From contig JANWVR010000060.1 of the NCBI GenBank assembly GCA_025056735.1, positions 1 to 51,945 on the forward strand: a stretch of DNA of 51,945 bases, read 5' to 3'. The stretch is from Saprospiraceae bacterium. Lineage in GTDB: Bacteria; Bacteroidota; Bacteroidia; Chitinophagales; Saprospiraceae. A model generated the notes under the pieces. That model saw only the letters and a list, made by a program, of their open reading frames with translations, had not been told where the DNA came from and searched no databases. The position numbers and the translations under genes were made by a program. Position 1 is the stretch's first letter. Every line of letters starts with the position of its first letter. This document shows, piece after piece, positions 1 to 8,507 of this stretch.

Positions 1-350
1 TACCAGGAATTGTAAAAACGATGCAAACAGAGATTTTTTTCTGAAAAAGCGATCTTTTACCGGCTGCCTTAGCCGACCTTATCTTAGTATCTTAGTGGTT
101 AGTGGATGGCAACCCGCTATGGGACTTCTTGCTCCTGGAAAAGCCCGCCGAGAAGTTCTCAGTGATCATGAAAGACGGTAAAACTTGCAAAAAACCCTCG
201 GCTGCCAATAGCAGTCCACACAGGTGTTTTGAAGGCACGTGTAATGGGTTACTCTGGCAAAGAAAGGGCAAAGTGTCGCCCACATGCGCGCTTTGGCGTT
301 TCTTTGGGCGGCCAAAGTGCCGTTCATTACCGTCGCATAAAGCGCCTGCT
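1..350. other. Non-coding stretch at the left edge
   Basis: About 350 bases precede the first credible start codon. An open frame runs through from position 102, but its translated N-terminus has no resemblance to the DUF937 domain that follows and no hydrophobic or other recognisable segment, so I treat it as untranslated. No tRNA, strong hairpin or TAnnTTTG promoter box was seen. The gene upstream of the window is not visible. Confidence 0.5.
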
Positions 351-1007
351 ATGAGTTTTATTTTTGATCAAACGAAAGAACACCTTCACGCGGGTCTGGT
401 GGCCGACGCGGCTCAGTACGCGCGTCAGGAAGACGCTCCAACGGCGGCAGCGTTGGATTGCTGGAGTGCAGCCATTCTGGCGGGGCTATCGCAATACGTA
501 GATCGCCCGCGCGCCATGAGCCGGATTTTTGAAGGATTAGACACCTTCCCTGCCGATGTGCTGAAAAGACCCGAGCAACTGCTGCGCGCAGGCAACCTGG
601 CACAGGGCGACCCAAAAGACCGCTCGGGCCAGCTGTTGGGTCAGCTTTTTGGCGAGCGCATCGGCGCCGTGCGAGTGGCAGTGGCTGAGCATAGCGGCGT
701 CTCGTTGGCCGCAGCATCCGACCTGTTGGGCATCGCCGGCCCTGTTGTGTTGGGCGTACTCAGTCAGCGCCTGCACAAGGGCGAGCTAAGCGTATCAGGC
801 TTAGCCAACCTGTTGCGCGCCGAGCGCCAGCGCTTGAACGACGTCTTGCCTCCTCGGATAGCCGAAAGTTTAGGCATCTCGCTACCGCTCGGCGGCGAGG
901 AAGAACCGCTGCCTCAAACGGAGGGCATCCGATGGGGAATCGTCCTGGGCGTCTGCGTAGCACTGGGGCTGATAACCCTCTTTGCCTTTAAGCAATGCGC
1001 CGGGTGA
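351..1007 (+). CDS. DUF937 domain protein with a C-terminal membrane anchor
   Basis: A 218-residue protein. Residues about 1-165 have the helical, Ala/Leu/Gly-rich character of the DUF937 family, whose function is unknown, including the typical 'GPVVLGVLSQ' segment. Residues about 190-212 form one strongly hydrophobic helix followed by a short FKQCAG tail, which suggests an inner-membrane anchor with the main domain in the cytoplasm. In many Bacteroidota relatives the DUF937 part is followed by a membrane helix and an OmpA-like peptidoglycan-binding domain; here the protein stops just after the helix. I chose the ATG at 351 because the family similarity begins there; the frame is open back to 102. 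It stands alone, about 120 bases before the next gene on the same strand. Family call fairly sure; role unknown. Confidence 0.7.
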   Translation: MSFIFDQTKEHLHAGLVADAAQYARQEDAPTAAALDCWSAAILAGLSQYVDRPRAMSRIFEGLDTFPADVLKRPEQLLRAGNLAQGDPKDRSGQLLGQLFGERIGAVRVAVAEHSGVSLAAASDLLGIAGPVVLGVLSQRLHKGELSVSGLANLLRAERQRLNDVLPPRIAESLGISLPLGGEEEPLPQTEGIRWGIVLGVCVALGLITLFAFKQCAG

Positions 1008-1128
1008 TTTCGCCCTCCAGAAGCCGGTATTCGCACTGCATTTTGAGCCATGCAAGCCCGCCGCACCCATTCTAACCATGAGCCACCCGCCTACTCTCCT
1101 ACAACAGCATTAAAACACCCTGTTTGTT

Positions 1129-3303
1129 ATGTGCCTGACCAAAGACGCCTTCTCGTTAGCAGTATGTCTTTCCTTTCTCTTTTCGATGTGTAGCCCGATT
1201 TCCACCGAACGTATGCCCAGACCACTTCCACCCTCTGTGTTTCAGCCTCAGCAATACACGCCGCCCCGAGCCGCAAAGAAGCCCAAACAACTCGTCTCCG
1301 CGCACGGAGATGTGCGCACCGACAACTACTACTGGCTCAACGAACGCGACAATCCCGAAGTGCGCGCCTACTTAGAAGCCGAAAATCGGTACGCCGACTC
1401 CGTCCTGACGCCCGTAGCCGCCTTGCAGGAGCGCCTCTTCGAGGAAATGAAAGCCCGCATCCAGCAAGACGACAACACGGCGCCCTATTACAAAAACGGT
1501 TACTGGTATTACGCGCGCTTTAAAAGCGGCAAGGAGTACCCCATTTATTGCCGAAAAAAAGAAACCTTAGAAGCGCCCGAAGAAGTGATGGTGGACGCCA
1601 ACGTGCTGGCCCAAGGAAAGCCTTATTGCTTAGTTTCATATCTCAACGTCAGTCCGGACAACCGCCTGCTCTTCTACGCCATAGACTACAGCGGGCGAAA
1701 CCTCTTTGAAGGGCGCATCCTCGACCTGACGACCGGACGCCTGCTGCCCGACGGCTTTAGCGGCCAAATTGCCGGCGCCACCGCCTGGGCCAACGACAGC
1801 CAACACCTCTTTTATGAAACGAAAGACCCCGTAACGCTGCGCCCCGACAAAATCCGCCGGCACCGCATCGGCTCAGACGGCAAACGCGACGCCATCGTGC
1901 TCGAAGAACCCGACGAAACCCTGTATCTCAACCTCGCCAAATCCAAATCGGGCCAGTATATCTTCGTCAACCACGGATACACCGACAACTTAGAAACGCA
2001 CTACCTCAGCGCTGATGAACCGCTGGGGCAGTTTCGCGTCATTCGGCCTCGCGAAAAGGACTTCTTCTATGAAATAGAGCATCACGGCCCGCACTTCCTC
2101 ATCCGAACCAACTGGAATGCGCGTAACTTCCGCTTGATGCAAGCGCCCGTGGAGAAGCCCGGCCCAGAAAACTGGACGGAGGTCATCGCGCACCGGCCCG
2201 ACGTACTGCTGGACGGCTTAGAAGTGTTCCGCAACTACGTCGTGCTGGTCGAGCGCAAGGAAGGCCTTAAGCAAATGCGCATCATCCGCTGGGCCGACCG
2301 CCAGGAGCACTACTTAGACTTCGGCGAGCCGACCTACACCGTCAGCCCCGACGCCAACCCGGAATACGAAAGCCAGACCCTGCGCTATCGCTTCGCCTCG
2401 CTCAAAACGCCCAACTCCATTGTGGACTACGACATGGAAACGCGCCAGAAGACGTTGCGGAAAACCGACCCGGTGCTGGGCGGCTTCGACGCCAACAACT
2501 ACGAAACGGAATGGTTGTGGGCGCCTGCGCGCGATGGCAAGCGGATACCCATCTCGCTGGTCTATCGGAAAGGAACGCCCCTCGACGGCAGCGCGCCCTG
2601 CCTGCTGGTGGGCTACGGCTCCTACGGTTTTGCCTACGACCCGGGCTTCAACCGCGAGGCGCTTAGCCTGCTCGACCGCGGCTTCGTGTATGCCATTGCC
2701 CACATCCGCGGCGGCGTGGAAATGGGCTACAGCTGGTACGACGACGGCAAGATGCTGCGCAAAATGAACACGTTCTACGATTTCATAGACTGCGCCGCCT
2801 ACCTGTGCGCCCAAAAACGCACGAGCGCCGACCGCCTCTTCGCCTCCGGGCGCTCGGCAGGCGGGCTGCTCATGGGCGCTGTGGCCAACCTGGCGCCGCA
2901 GCAATTCCGAGGCATCATCGCCGGCGTGCCGTTTGTGGACGTGCTCACGACCATGAGCGACCCATCCATCCCGCTCACCACCGGCGAATACACCGAATGG
3001 GGCAACCCGGCCGTGCGCGAAGAGTACGAATACATCAAACAGTACTCCCCGTACGACAACGTCAAGGCACAGGAATATCCGCACCTGCTGGTGCTCACCT
3101 CCTTTGCCGACTCGCAGGTGCAGTACTTTGAACCGGCCAAATGGGTGGCCAAATTGCGCGACCTGAAGACCGATACCAACACGCTGCTGTTCAAAACCAA
3201 CATGAGCGGCTCGCACGGCGGCTCCTCCGGGCGCTTCGAACGCCTGCGCGAACGCGCGTTAGAGTACGCCTGGATGCTGGGCATCCTGGGGCGAACGGAG
3301 TAG
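1129..3303 (+). CDS. ptrB: Oligopeptidase B-like S9A prolyl oligopeptidase
   Basis: A 724-residue serine peptidase of family S9, closest to oligopeptidase B, which cuts short peptides after Arg/Lys. The N-terminal half (about 40-430) is the beta-propeller gate and the C-terminal part (about 450-720) the alpha/beta-hydrolase domain. The triad is visible: Ser576 in GRSAGG, Asp661 in FADSQVQYFEPAKW and His696 in GSHGGSSGRF. The ATG at 1129 adds a short hydrophobic stretch ending at a cysteine (FLFSMC), which looks like a poor lipoprotein signal; Met29 at 1213 would give a cytoplasmic protein of about the usual 690-700 residues. I keep 1129 because Bacteroidota homologues are often exported, but the start is open. 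A strong terminator hairpin follows at once, so the gene is probably transcribed alone. Confidence 0.93.
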   Translation: MCLTKDAFSLAVCLSFLFSMCSPISTERMPRPLPPSVFQPQQYTPPRAAKKPKQLVSAHGDVRTDNYYWLNERDNPEVRAYLEAENRYADSVLTPVAALQERLFEEMKARIQQDDNTAPYYKNGYWYYARFKSGKEYPIYCRKKETLEAPEEVMVDANVLAQGKPYCLVSYLNVSPDNRLLFYAIDYSGRNLFEGRILDLTTGRLLPDGFSGQIAGATAWANDSQHLFYETKDPVTLRPDKIRRHRIGSDGKRDAIVLEEPDETLYLNLAKSKSGQYIFVNHGYTDNLETHYLSADEPLGQFRVIRPREKDFFYEIEHHGPHFLIRTNWNARNFRLMQAPVEKPGPENWTEVIAHRPDVLLDGLEVFRNYVVLVERKEGLKQMRIIRWADRQEHYLDFGEPTYTVSPDANPEYESQTLRYRFASLKTPNSIVDYDMETRQKTLRKTDPVLGGFDANNYETEWLWAPARDGKRIPISLVYRKGTPLDGSAPCLLVGYGSYGFAYDPGFNREALSLLDRGFVYAIAHIRGGVEMGYSWYDDGKMLRKMNTFYDFIDCAAYLCAQKRTSADRLFASGRSAGGLLMGAVANLAPQQFRGIIAGVPFVDVLTTMSDPSIPLTTGEYTEWGNPAVREEYEYIKQYSPYDNVKAQEYPHLLVLTSFADSQVQYFEPAKWVAKLRDLKTDTNTLLFKTNMSGSHGGSSGRFERLRERALEYAWMLGILGRTE

Positions 3304-3318
3304 CGAAATACATCCATA

Positions 3319-3360
3319 AAATGCCCTCTCTCGCCTCTTGCAAGGCGGGAGAGGGCATTT
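3319..3360 (+). terminator. Rho-independent-type hairpin after ptrB
   Basis: A 17-bp stem (3319-3335 with 3344-3360) with one G-T mismatch and an 8-base loop begins 15 bases after the oligopeptidase stop codon. The outer pairs are AAA/TTT, so the right arm ends in a short T run. It should end the ptrB transcript. Confidence 0.75.
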
Positions 3361-3567
3361 CATCTTCCTCCAAAATCCACGACGAGGAAGCGCCGGGGAT
3401 GCCAACAGCCATAGCTGCTCTGGTGCAGCTTGGGCATTTTATAGCGGCTTTTCGTCGTTTCGGGCCTTTAGCGCACACTACACCCGCTCTTTAGCCGTCT
3501 TTCCTCATTTTATTTTAAAATTTATGACATTTTTGCATATTAAAATTTAAAAATATGGAAAAAAGGC

Positions 3568-4797
3568 ATGATTTAACGCGCCATAGGCCGCTCTGTTCAA
3601 ACCAGGTTATTCGGCGGCAAGACTATCGTGATAGTAGGCCCCTGGCAGGTAGGCAAAACGACGCTGGCGCGGCAGTTGGCCGCGGCTCAGTCCGAGATGC
3701 CTGTCCTGTGGCTGACCGGCGACGACTCGGAGACGCAGCAGCTACTTGCACATGCACCCTTAGGACGGCTGCGCACCCTGATCCATCAACACAGAATGGT
3801 GGTGGTGGACGAAGTGCAACGCATACCGGGCATTGGGTTGACGCTCAAATTGATCCACGACCACTTTCCCAGCGTGCAATTGCTGGTTACCGGCTCATCG
3901 GCTTTAGACATTGCAGAGCAAACGGCCGAGCCACTCACCGGGCGCAAATAGGAATATCTGCTGTTGCCACTTTCTTTCGCCGAACTGACGCAACATCACG
4001 GCATGATAGAAGAACGCGGCCAACTACGCCACCGCCTGATTTTCGGCGCTTATCCGGAGGTGGTAACGACGCCCGCAATGGCTCGCGAAACACTGGCATA
4101 CATAGCCGGCGATTATCTGTACAAAGACCTCTTCCGGCTGGAGCAGATCAAAAAAAACCGCTCTATTGGAAAATATCGTGCGGGCCTTAGCCCTGCAACT
4201 CGGCGGCGAAGTATCCTATCACGAACTGGGCCATCTGGTCGGCGCGTCGCCACAGACCGTGGAGACCTTTTGGAAAAGGCGTTCATCGTCTTTCGCCTTC
4301 CGGCTTTTAGCCGAAACCTACGCAATGAAATTGAAAAGGGCCGCAAGATCTATTTCTGGGACAACGGCATCCGCAACGCCGTACTGGGCAATTTTTCCCA
4401 CATTGAAACCCGAACAGATGCGGGCGCGTTGTGGGAAAACTACATGGTGGCAAAGCGCCTCAAACTCCACCATTACGCCCGCACCTTTGCTCGCGCCTAC
4501 TTCTGGCGCACAACGGAGCAGCAAGAGGTGGACTACATCGAAGAATTAGACGGCCAACTCACCGCCTTCGAGTTCAAATGGAACCCTACGGGCAGAGCAA
4601 AACTGCCCAAAGCCCTGGGCCAGAAGTACCCTATCCGAGCCTTCCACATCGTAACCCCAGAGAACTACGACCTGTACCTGACAGCAGAGGCGCTTACCCG
4701 TGAGGGAGAAGAGGCCTGGTCCAAAAGTTCGCTGAGGAGATGTAGAGACGCCTCCATGCCTCCACACCTCCTCAGCGGTTCAGACCAGAATTCATAA
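3568..4797 (+). pseudogene. Decayed AAA ATPase of the DUF4143 family
   Basis: Remains of a nearly full-length (about 375 codons) ATP-binding protein of the AAA_14/DUF4143 family. Visible parts: an N-terminus around a GGKTIVIVGP strand, a Walker A GPWQVGKTT (the family usually has GPRQVGKTT), a Walker B-like VVVDEVQ, a sensor VTGSSALD, the LSFAEL linker, and a DUF4143 region with LLEKAFIVFRL and a nuclease-like core (TTEQQEVDYIEE, FEFKW). The frame is broken at least four times: TAA at codon 3 (3574-3576), TAG at 3949-3951 in the normally unbroken LTGRK-EYLL segment, a +1 shift at a run of eight A (4150-4157), and a compensating change near 4264-4270 that removes a few residues. Four lesions make sequencing error an unlikely explanation for all. 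The family's role is unclear; it is often patchy and mobile. Confidence 0.85.
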
Positions 4798-4869
4798 AAA
4801 GCCCGGTGCTCGAGAGCGCAGGCAACTCCTCGCGGGTGAAAGGAGGGCTTGAAAAGCGCTGGAGCAGCC
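4796..4869 (-). terminator. Possible terminator between converging genes
   Basis: Read on the minus strand after the stop codon at 4870, an AAGCCC arm is followed by an inner CTCCT/AGGAG pairing, a long GC-rich loop and a GGGCTTTTTT arm with a T run. The pairing is imperfect and the loop is long, so this is only a weak candidate for ending transcription of the minus-strand gene. Confidence 0.35.
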
Positions 4870-6672
4870 TTAACGCATCACCACTAAGCGCCCGCGGAGG
4901 CAGCGACCCTCCGTGTGTAGCTCGACAAAGTACACGCCTGCCCTCAGGCTATCGTCTTGTAACGCCACCTGGTCGCTCCCTGCGGCGACAGGCCGTTGCT
5001 GCAACAGGCGTCCGCTGGCATCCCAGATGCGGAGTTGGGCCTCGCTCGTGAGCGCCTCCTCCAGGCGTATCCAGGCAGCGCCTGAGGTCGGGTTGGGATA
5101 CAGCAGCAGGACGCCAGAGTCGGGCTGTTGCGTGCTGACGGTGCAGTCGAAATTAGGGTTGACGGTTACCGTCATCGTGAAACGGTTAGTGCACCCGGTA
5201 GCCAGGTCGGTTACCTGCAACGCATACGTGCCGCTCACCCGGGCGCAATAGCGGAAGCCGGTGGCGCCGGGGATAGGGGCGCCTTGAGAATACCACTGAA
5301 GCGCATAATTTTTAGGCAGAGCGGTGGTATCTATCAGGATCAGGTTGTTGCGGTCGTTGAGGAATACGGGTTCGGCAGGCGGGTTGTAGAAGGTGATGGT
5401 CTGGCCTGCGGAGATAGCGATACAGCCCAGTGAGTCCACGATTTGCACCTGGTAAGTGCCGCTTTGCGTCGGCAGGTAAATGAAGTCCTTGGAAGCGCCG
5501 GGAATAGGCTGGCCGTTGCGCAGCCACTGGTTTGGCCCGGTGGTATACGACGACTGCAGGATGACCACCTCGTCTGGGCAGGCATTCTTCTGGCTGGCCG
5601 TCAGCACTGGCGCCGGCGGTGGCGGCAGCACGATGACGGTGTCGGTAGCGGTAATTTCGTCAACCGGGTTCTCGATCTTTAATAACAGGCGTAGCCCACC
5701 AGACACTAAGGTGTCACCGCCGCTCTGGGTATTGAACGGCAGGCTGCCGCAGAGGTCGTCGGAGAGGTCTATGCCCGAGTCTTCATCCCAAACTTCCAGC
5801 GTGTAGTTCACCTGTGGCTGAAGCGGGAAATACATGTTGAAGGTGTAGGGCAACACCACATTGTTGACGTGGTTATTCTGGAGGAGGATCTGGGTTCCGC
5901 GCAGGATGCGCAGATATGGGTCCGGAGCATTGAGGAGATCTGTGCATCCCAGGCCCAGCAAGGTTACGCCTGTCAGGATATGCCCTACCGTATCAATACG
6001 GGCCTTGTAAGTAACCACGTACATGCCCGGCTTACTATACAGATGTGGCGGTGGGTTTTCTCCTTTAAATTTTGTGCCGTCTCCGAAGTCCCATTCGTAA
6101 GTGAAGCCGCTCTTGCCTTTCGAGGGTATGTTGTTGGTGAACGTTACCGTCGTCGCACCGCAGTCTTCAGCATTGGTCATGGTAAAGCCCTTGTTGACGC
6201 TTATGGGTGGCTTGATGATCAAGTCCATGTTGAAGGAAGTTTCCTGCGTGAAAATGAGCACGGTAGCGCGCAGTTTCACCTTCAGCACAAAGGAGTCCGC
6301 CTTGAGCGGTGTGCCGCACATTTTGAAGCAGCCATCGGTTTCGTTGGCTGTTTCAAAAACAGTCTTGTTGGCTTGCCATTGAATGCCTGGAGGCAGGTTT
6401 TCGACGCTGACAATCTCGATGCGCGAGATGGGCAGCCCGGGCGGCGTGGTGGAGTCCACTTTGCTGACGGGCGTGGTAGACTTAGGTACGCGGAAAGCAA
6501 GGTCAGCGTTGTAAGGCTTGCCTCGTTCGCCCTGGGGCAGAGGTGGCAGATAGAGCGTATCTGCCGGCAGGTTAGCAGGCAATTTAATGACACAGCCTGG
6601 GCATCCCGATTGAGCCAGCAGCGAGCCTACCGAGAAGAGCGCGACGAGCGCCACAGAGAGCAGATTTTTCAT
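4870..6672 (-). CDS. Secreted PKD-domain protein with T9SS sorting tail
   Basis: A 600-residue exported protein. Residues 1-20 form a Sec signal peptide (MKNLLSVALVALFSVGSLLAQ). Residues about 40-175 form a module with 'NLPPGIQW' and 'GCFKMCGTP' that recurs in the next minus-strand gene. About 185-260 is a PKD domain with the YEWDFGDG motif, followed by a C2-like beta segment ('DPYLRIL', 'LEVWDEDSG') and two Ig-like modules of the 'NQWLRNGQPIPGA' type. The C-terminal 80 residues are a type A T9SS sorting domain (LYPNPTSG to GVYFVELHTEGR). Such proteins cross the outer membrane through T9SS and stay on the surface or are released. No catalytic motif was seen, so a binding or structural role is likelier. 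It lies downstream of its paralogue on the same strand. Confidence 0.85.
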   Translation of the reverse strand: MKNLLSVALVALFSVGSLLAQSGCPGCVIKLPANLPADTLYLPPLPQGERGKPYNADLAFRVPKSTTPVSKVDSTTPPGLPISRIEIVSVENLPPGIQWQANKTVFETANETDGCFKMCGTPLKADSFVLKVKLRATVLIFTQETSFNMDLIIKPPISVNKGFTMTNAEDCGATTVTFTNNIPSKGKSGFTYEWDFGDGTKFKGENPPPHLYSKPGMYVVTYKARIDTVGHILTGVTLLGLGCTDLLNAPDPYLRILRGTQILLQNNHVNNVVLPYTFNMYFPLQPQVNYTLEVWDEDSGIDLSDDLCGSLPFNTQSGGDTLVSGGLRLLLKIENPVDEITATDTVIVLPPPPAPVLTASQKNACPDEVVILQSSYTTGPNQWLRNGQPIPGASKDFIYLPTQSGTYQVQIVDSLGCIAISAGQTITFYNPPAEPVFLNDRNNLILIDTTALPKNYALQWYSQGAPIPGATGFRYCARVSGTYALQVTDLATGCTNRFTMTVTVNPNFDCTVSTQQPDSGVLLLYPNPTSGAAWIRLEEALTSEAQLRIWDASGRLLQQRPVAAGSDQVALQDDSLRAGVYFVELHTEGRCLRGRLVVMR

Positions 6673-6767
6673 TGATAACCGGTTTTAATTAGTGAAACCA
6701 TACACCTTAGCAGGGAAGATGGGGTATGGCGGATTAAAACGAACGGATAGCCGTCGTCCAGCATCTA

Positions 6768-7580
6768 TTACATGCGAATGAGGCGGCGGACAGCATGGGT
6801 ATTTTCGTCGCGCAGAACAACGAAGTAAGCGCCCGCGGGCAGTGCAGACACGTCTACGCTGAAGCGGTTTTCCCCCTCTACCAGGAGGGTCTGCTGGCGT
6901 TGGGCAAGCTGGCCATAAATGTCGAAGACCTCCACCCAGAAGATGCCGCTGCGCGTGCTGATAGCTTCCACATAGGTCTGCCCGGAAGTTGGATTAGGCA
7001 TGAGCCGGAGCACGCTGAATGGCCCATCCGGTTCGGACGTAGATGACTGGCATTGGCCCTGCGGTCTCAATATCAAGTAGTAGTGATATGCTGGATTGAT
7101 GTCTCTGGGCAAAACTAAGGGCACTTCGCCCAGCAGTGTTCTGACTCGCACCGATATACCCAGGTCAAAAGTGTCGGGTTTATTGGCCGGTGAAGGAGTG
7201 CCGTGCAGGCGAATACAACCTAAGGTCAGGGCATTAAATGTGCAGTTGGGCGGATCACATGAGTAAACCATACCCACCGGAAGATTCGAAATGGCATTTG
7301 TTAGCGGAATACTCACCGATTGGATGGGCACTTTGAACCCTAAGTACGTAAATGTGTCGGGCACGAGCACTGTAACCGACTGGTTGTACGGTTCGTTAAT
7401 GCAGGCAACCTTTAGGTTGTAGAACGGCGAGTCTGGGGAATAAGGCGCTGGCGAGAGCAGCTGCCTGGTTTTCAAAAGGTTAGAGTCTCGCTCGCAAGGC
7501 TGAGCAACGGCAGTCGCCCCTGTCAGCAGCAGCAGCAGACCTGTGACAGAGAAGAGCAGTACAAGTTTTTTCATGACCAT
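6768..7580 (-). CDS. Secreted T9SS cargo protein, short paralogue of neighbour
   Basis: About 270 residues. The frame is open upstream to 7688, but the signal peptide begins at ATG 7580 (MVMKKLVLLFS) or ATG 7574 (MKKLVLLFS), so I start there. After the signal peptide (cut near TAVAQP) comes one module containing PYN, 'NLPVGMVYS' and 'GCIRLHGTP', matching the N-terminal module of the 600-residue protein downstream. A type A T9SS sorting domain follows directly (LMPNPTSGQ to AGAYFVVLRDE). The large PKD and Ig-like middle of the paralogue is absent. It precedes the paralogue by about 95 bases on the same strand, so the two may share a transcript. No enzymatic motif is visible; binding or surface display is an inference. 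Confidence 0.8.
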   Translation of the reverse strand: MVMKKLVLLFSVTGLLLLLTGATAVAQPCERDSNLLKTRQLLSPAPYSPDSPFYNLKVACINEPYNQSVTVLVPDTFTYLGFKVPIQSVSIPLTNAISNLPVGMVYSCDPPNCTFNALTLGCIRLHGTPSPANKPDTFDLGISVRVRTLLGEVPLVLPRDINPAYHYYLILRPQGQCQSSTSEPDGPFSVLRLMPNPTSGQTYVEAISTRSGIFWVEVFDIYGQLAQRQQTLLVEGENRFSVDVSALPAGAYFVVLRDENTHAVRRLIRM

Positions 7581-7714
7581 CGTTTGTTTGTTAAGGAAAT
7601 TGAAATGGGTTATACCGGGTAGCCAGCAGATGCAACATCTACTGGCGGCCAATATCCGACAAATTCCGGACTTATTAAAAACAAACAAGATGGCGGAGGA
7701 GAGTTGGAGCAGAA

Positions 7715-7752
7715 AAGAGGAACGGCGATGTATTGCAGCGCTCGTTCCTCTT
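7715..7752 (-). terminator. Terminator of the infC-rpmI-rplT operon
   Basis: A perfect 10-bp stem (7715-7724 with 7743-7752, AAGAGGAACG) with an 18-base loop lies 25 bases beyond the rplT stop codon. On the minus strand the right arm runs into TTTTCT, as expected of an intrinsic terminator. Confidence 0.75.
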
Positions 7753-7777
7753 CGGGTTGGGCGGGCGCTTGAGGTCT

Positions 7778-8131
7778 TTACGCCTGGGCCTTAACGGCGT
7801 CCACAATAGCGCGGAAGGTGCGCGGGTGGTTGAGCGCCAGGTCTGCTAAGGCTTTGCGATTGAGGCTGATGCCTTTCTGGCCCAACGCATGGATAAAACG
7901 GCTGTAGGTGATGCCTTCCATGCGCGTGGCCGCATTGATGCGCGCTATCCACAGACGGCGATAGCTACGCTTTTTGTACTTGCGGTCGCGGAAAGCGTAC
8001 AGCCACCCCTTTTCAACGGCATTTTTGGCTACGGTGTAAACTTTAGAACGGGCACCGAAATAGCCTCGGGCGGCTTTCATGATCTTTTTCCGGCGCGCCC
8101 GACTGGCCGGGTTGTTGGTTGCTCTTGGCAT
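7778..8131 (-). CDS. rplT: 50S ribosomal protein L20
   Basis: A 117-residue basic protein with the full L20 sequence: [19 protein letters not shown] at the start, GYFGARSK, the [11 protein letters not shown] core and the SYSR-like '[10 protein letters not shown]' helix. L20 binds 23S rRNA early in assembly of the large subunit. It is the last gene of infC-rpmI-rplT, 85 bases after rpmI, and is followed by a clear terminator. Length and start are typical. In other bacteria L20 represses its own operon by binding the mRNA; no matching leader structure was identified here. Confidence 0.98.
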   Translation of the reverse strand: MPRATNNPASRARRKKIMKAARGYFGARSKVYTVAKNAVEKGWLYAFRDRKYKKRSYRRLWIARINAATRMEGITYSRFIHALGQKGISLNRKALADLALNHPRTFRAIVDAVKAQA

Positions 8132-8216
8132 ACGTGCGTTTTTTAGTACGACTTCGAGGCTCTTTCTAAGAAGAGCACTTTGGCCGAAGCCCTCGTTAAA
8201 AAATCAGGTTCAGAAA

Positions 8217-8411
8217 TCAAATGGCCAGCAGGCGCTCAACGCGCGCATGTTCGGCTCTGTCCACCACAACAGCGGCACGCAGATGGCGCTTTTGCTTCTT
8301 CGTCTTAGAGCTGGCAATGTGGCGCAGATTAGCCTGATTTCGCTTAATCTTACCCGTTCCGGTTACCTTGAAGCGCTTCTTCGCACCGGAGTGGGTCTTC
8401 ATTTTAGGCAT
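8217..8411 (-). CDS. rpmI: 50S ribosomal protein L35
   Basis: A 64-residue protein beginning MPKMKTHSGAKKRFKVTGTGK, the standard L35 N-terminus, with the conserved HIASSKTKKQKRHLR stretch. It is a small component of the large ribosomal subunit. It sits between infC and rplT in the usual order. A good Bacteroidota promoter lies just upstream (8438-8467), so rpmI and rplT can probably also be transcribed without infC. Confidence 0.98.
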   Translation of the reverse strand: MPKMKTHSGAKKRFKVTGTGKIKRNQANLRHIASSKTKKQKRHLRAAVVVDRAEHARVERLLAI

Positions 8412-8437
8412 AACGACTCTGTTTTTTTAATGGAGCG

Positions 8438-8467
8438 CAAAGGTACGGCCCTCTATCATTTTTGCAA
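8438..8467 (-). promoter_or_regulatory. Promoter upstream of rpmI
   Basis: On the minus strand the sequence is TTG, 19 bases, TACCTTTG, which fits the Bacteroidota consensus (TTG, 17-23 bases, TAnnTTTG). The -7 box is at 8438-8445 and the -33 TTG at 8465-8467. Transcription would start near 8431, some 20 bases before the rpmI ATG, giving a secondary promoter inside the infC operon. Confidence 0.65.
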
Positions 8468-8507
8468 GCCGCTTGTGATTTATTTTTTAGTAAGAGCAGG
8501 CGCTGGG

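Noticed and set aside
102-350. N-terminal extension of the DUF937 gene
   Set aside because: The frame is open, but the added 83 residues show no family likeness, signal or hydrophobic pattern; the family match begins at the ATG at 351.
2314-3216. 300-residue frame on the minus strand inside ptrB
   Set aside because: It is an antisense shadow of a GC-rich gene whose real frame has a full catalytic triad; its translation is Val/Ala/Arg/His-rich without motifs.
3555-4190. 211-residue frame over the ATPase remnant
   Set aside because: It runs in the wrong frame for all recognisable ATPase motifs and has arginine/histidine-rich noise composition.
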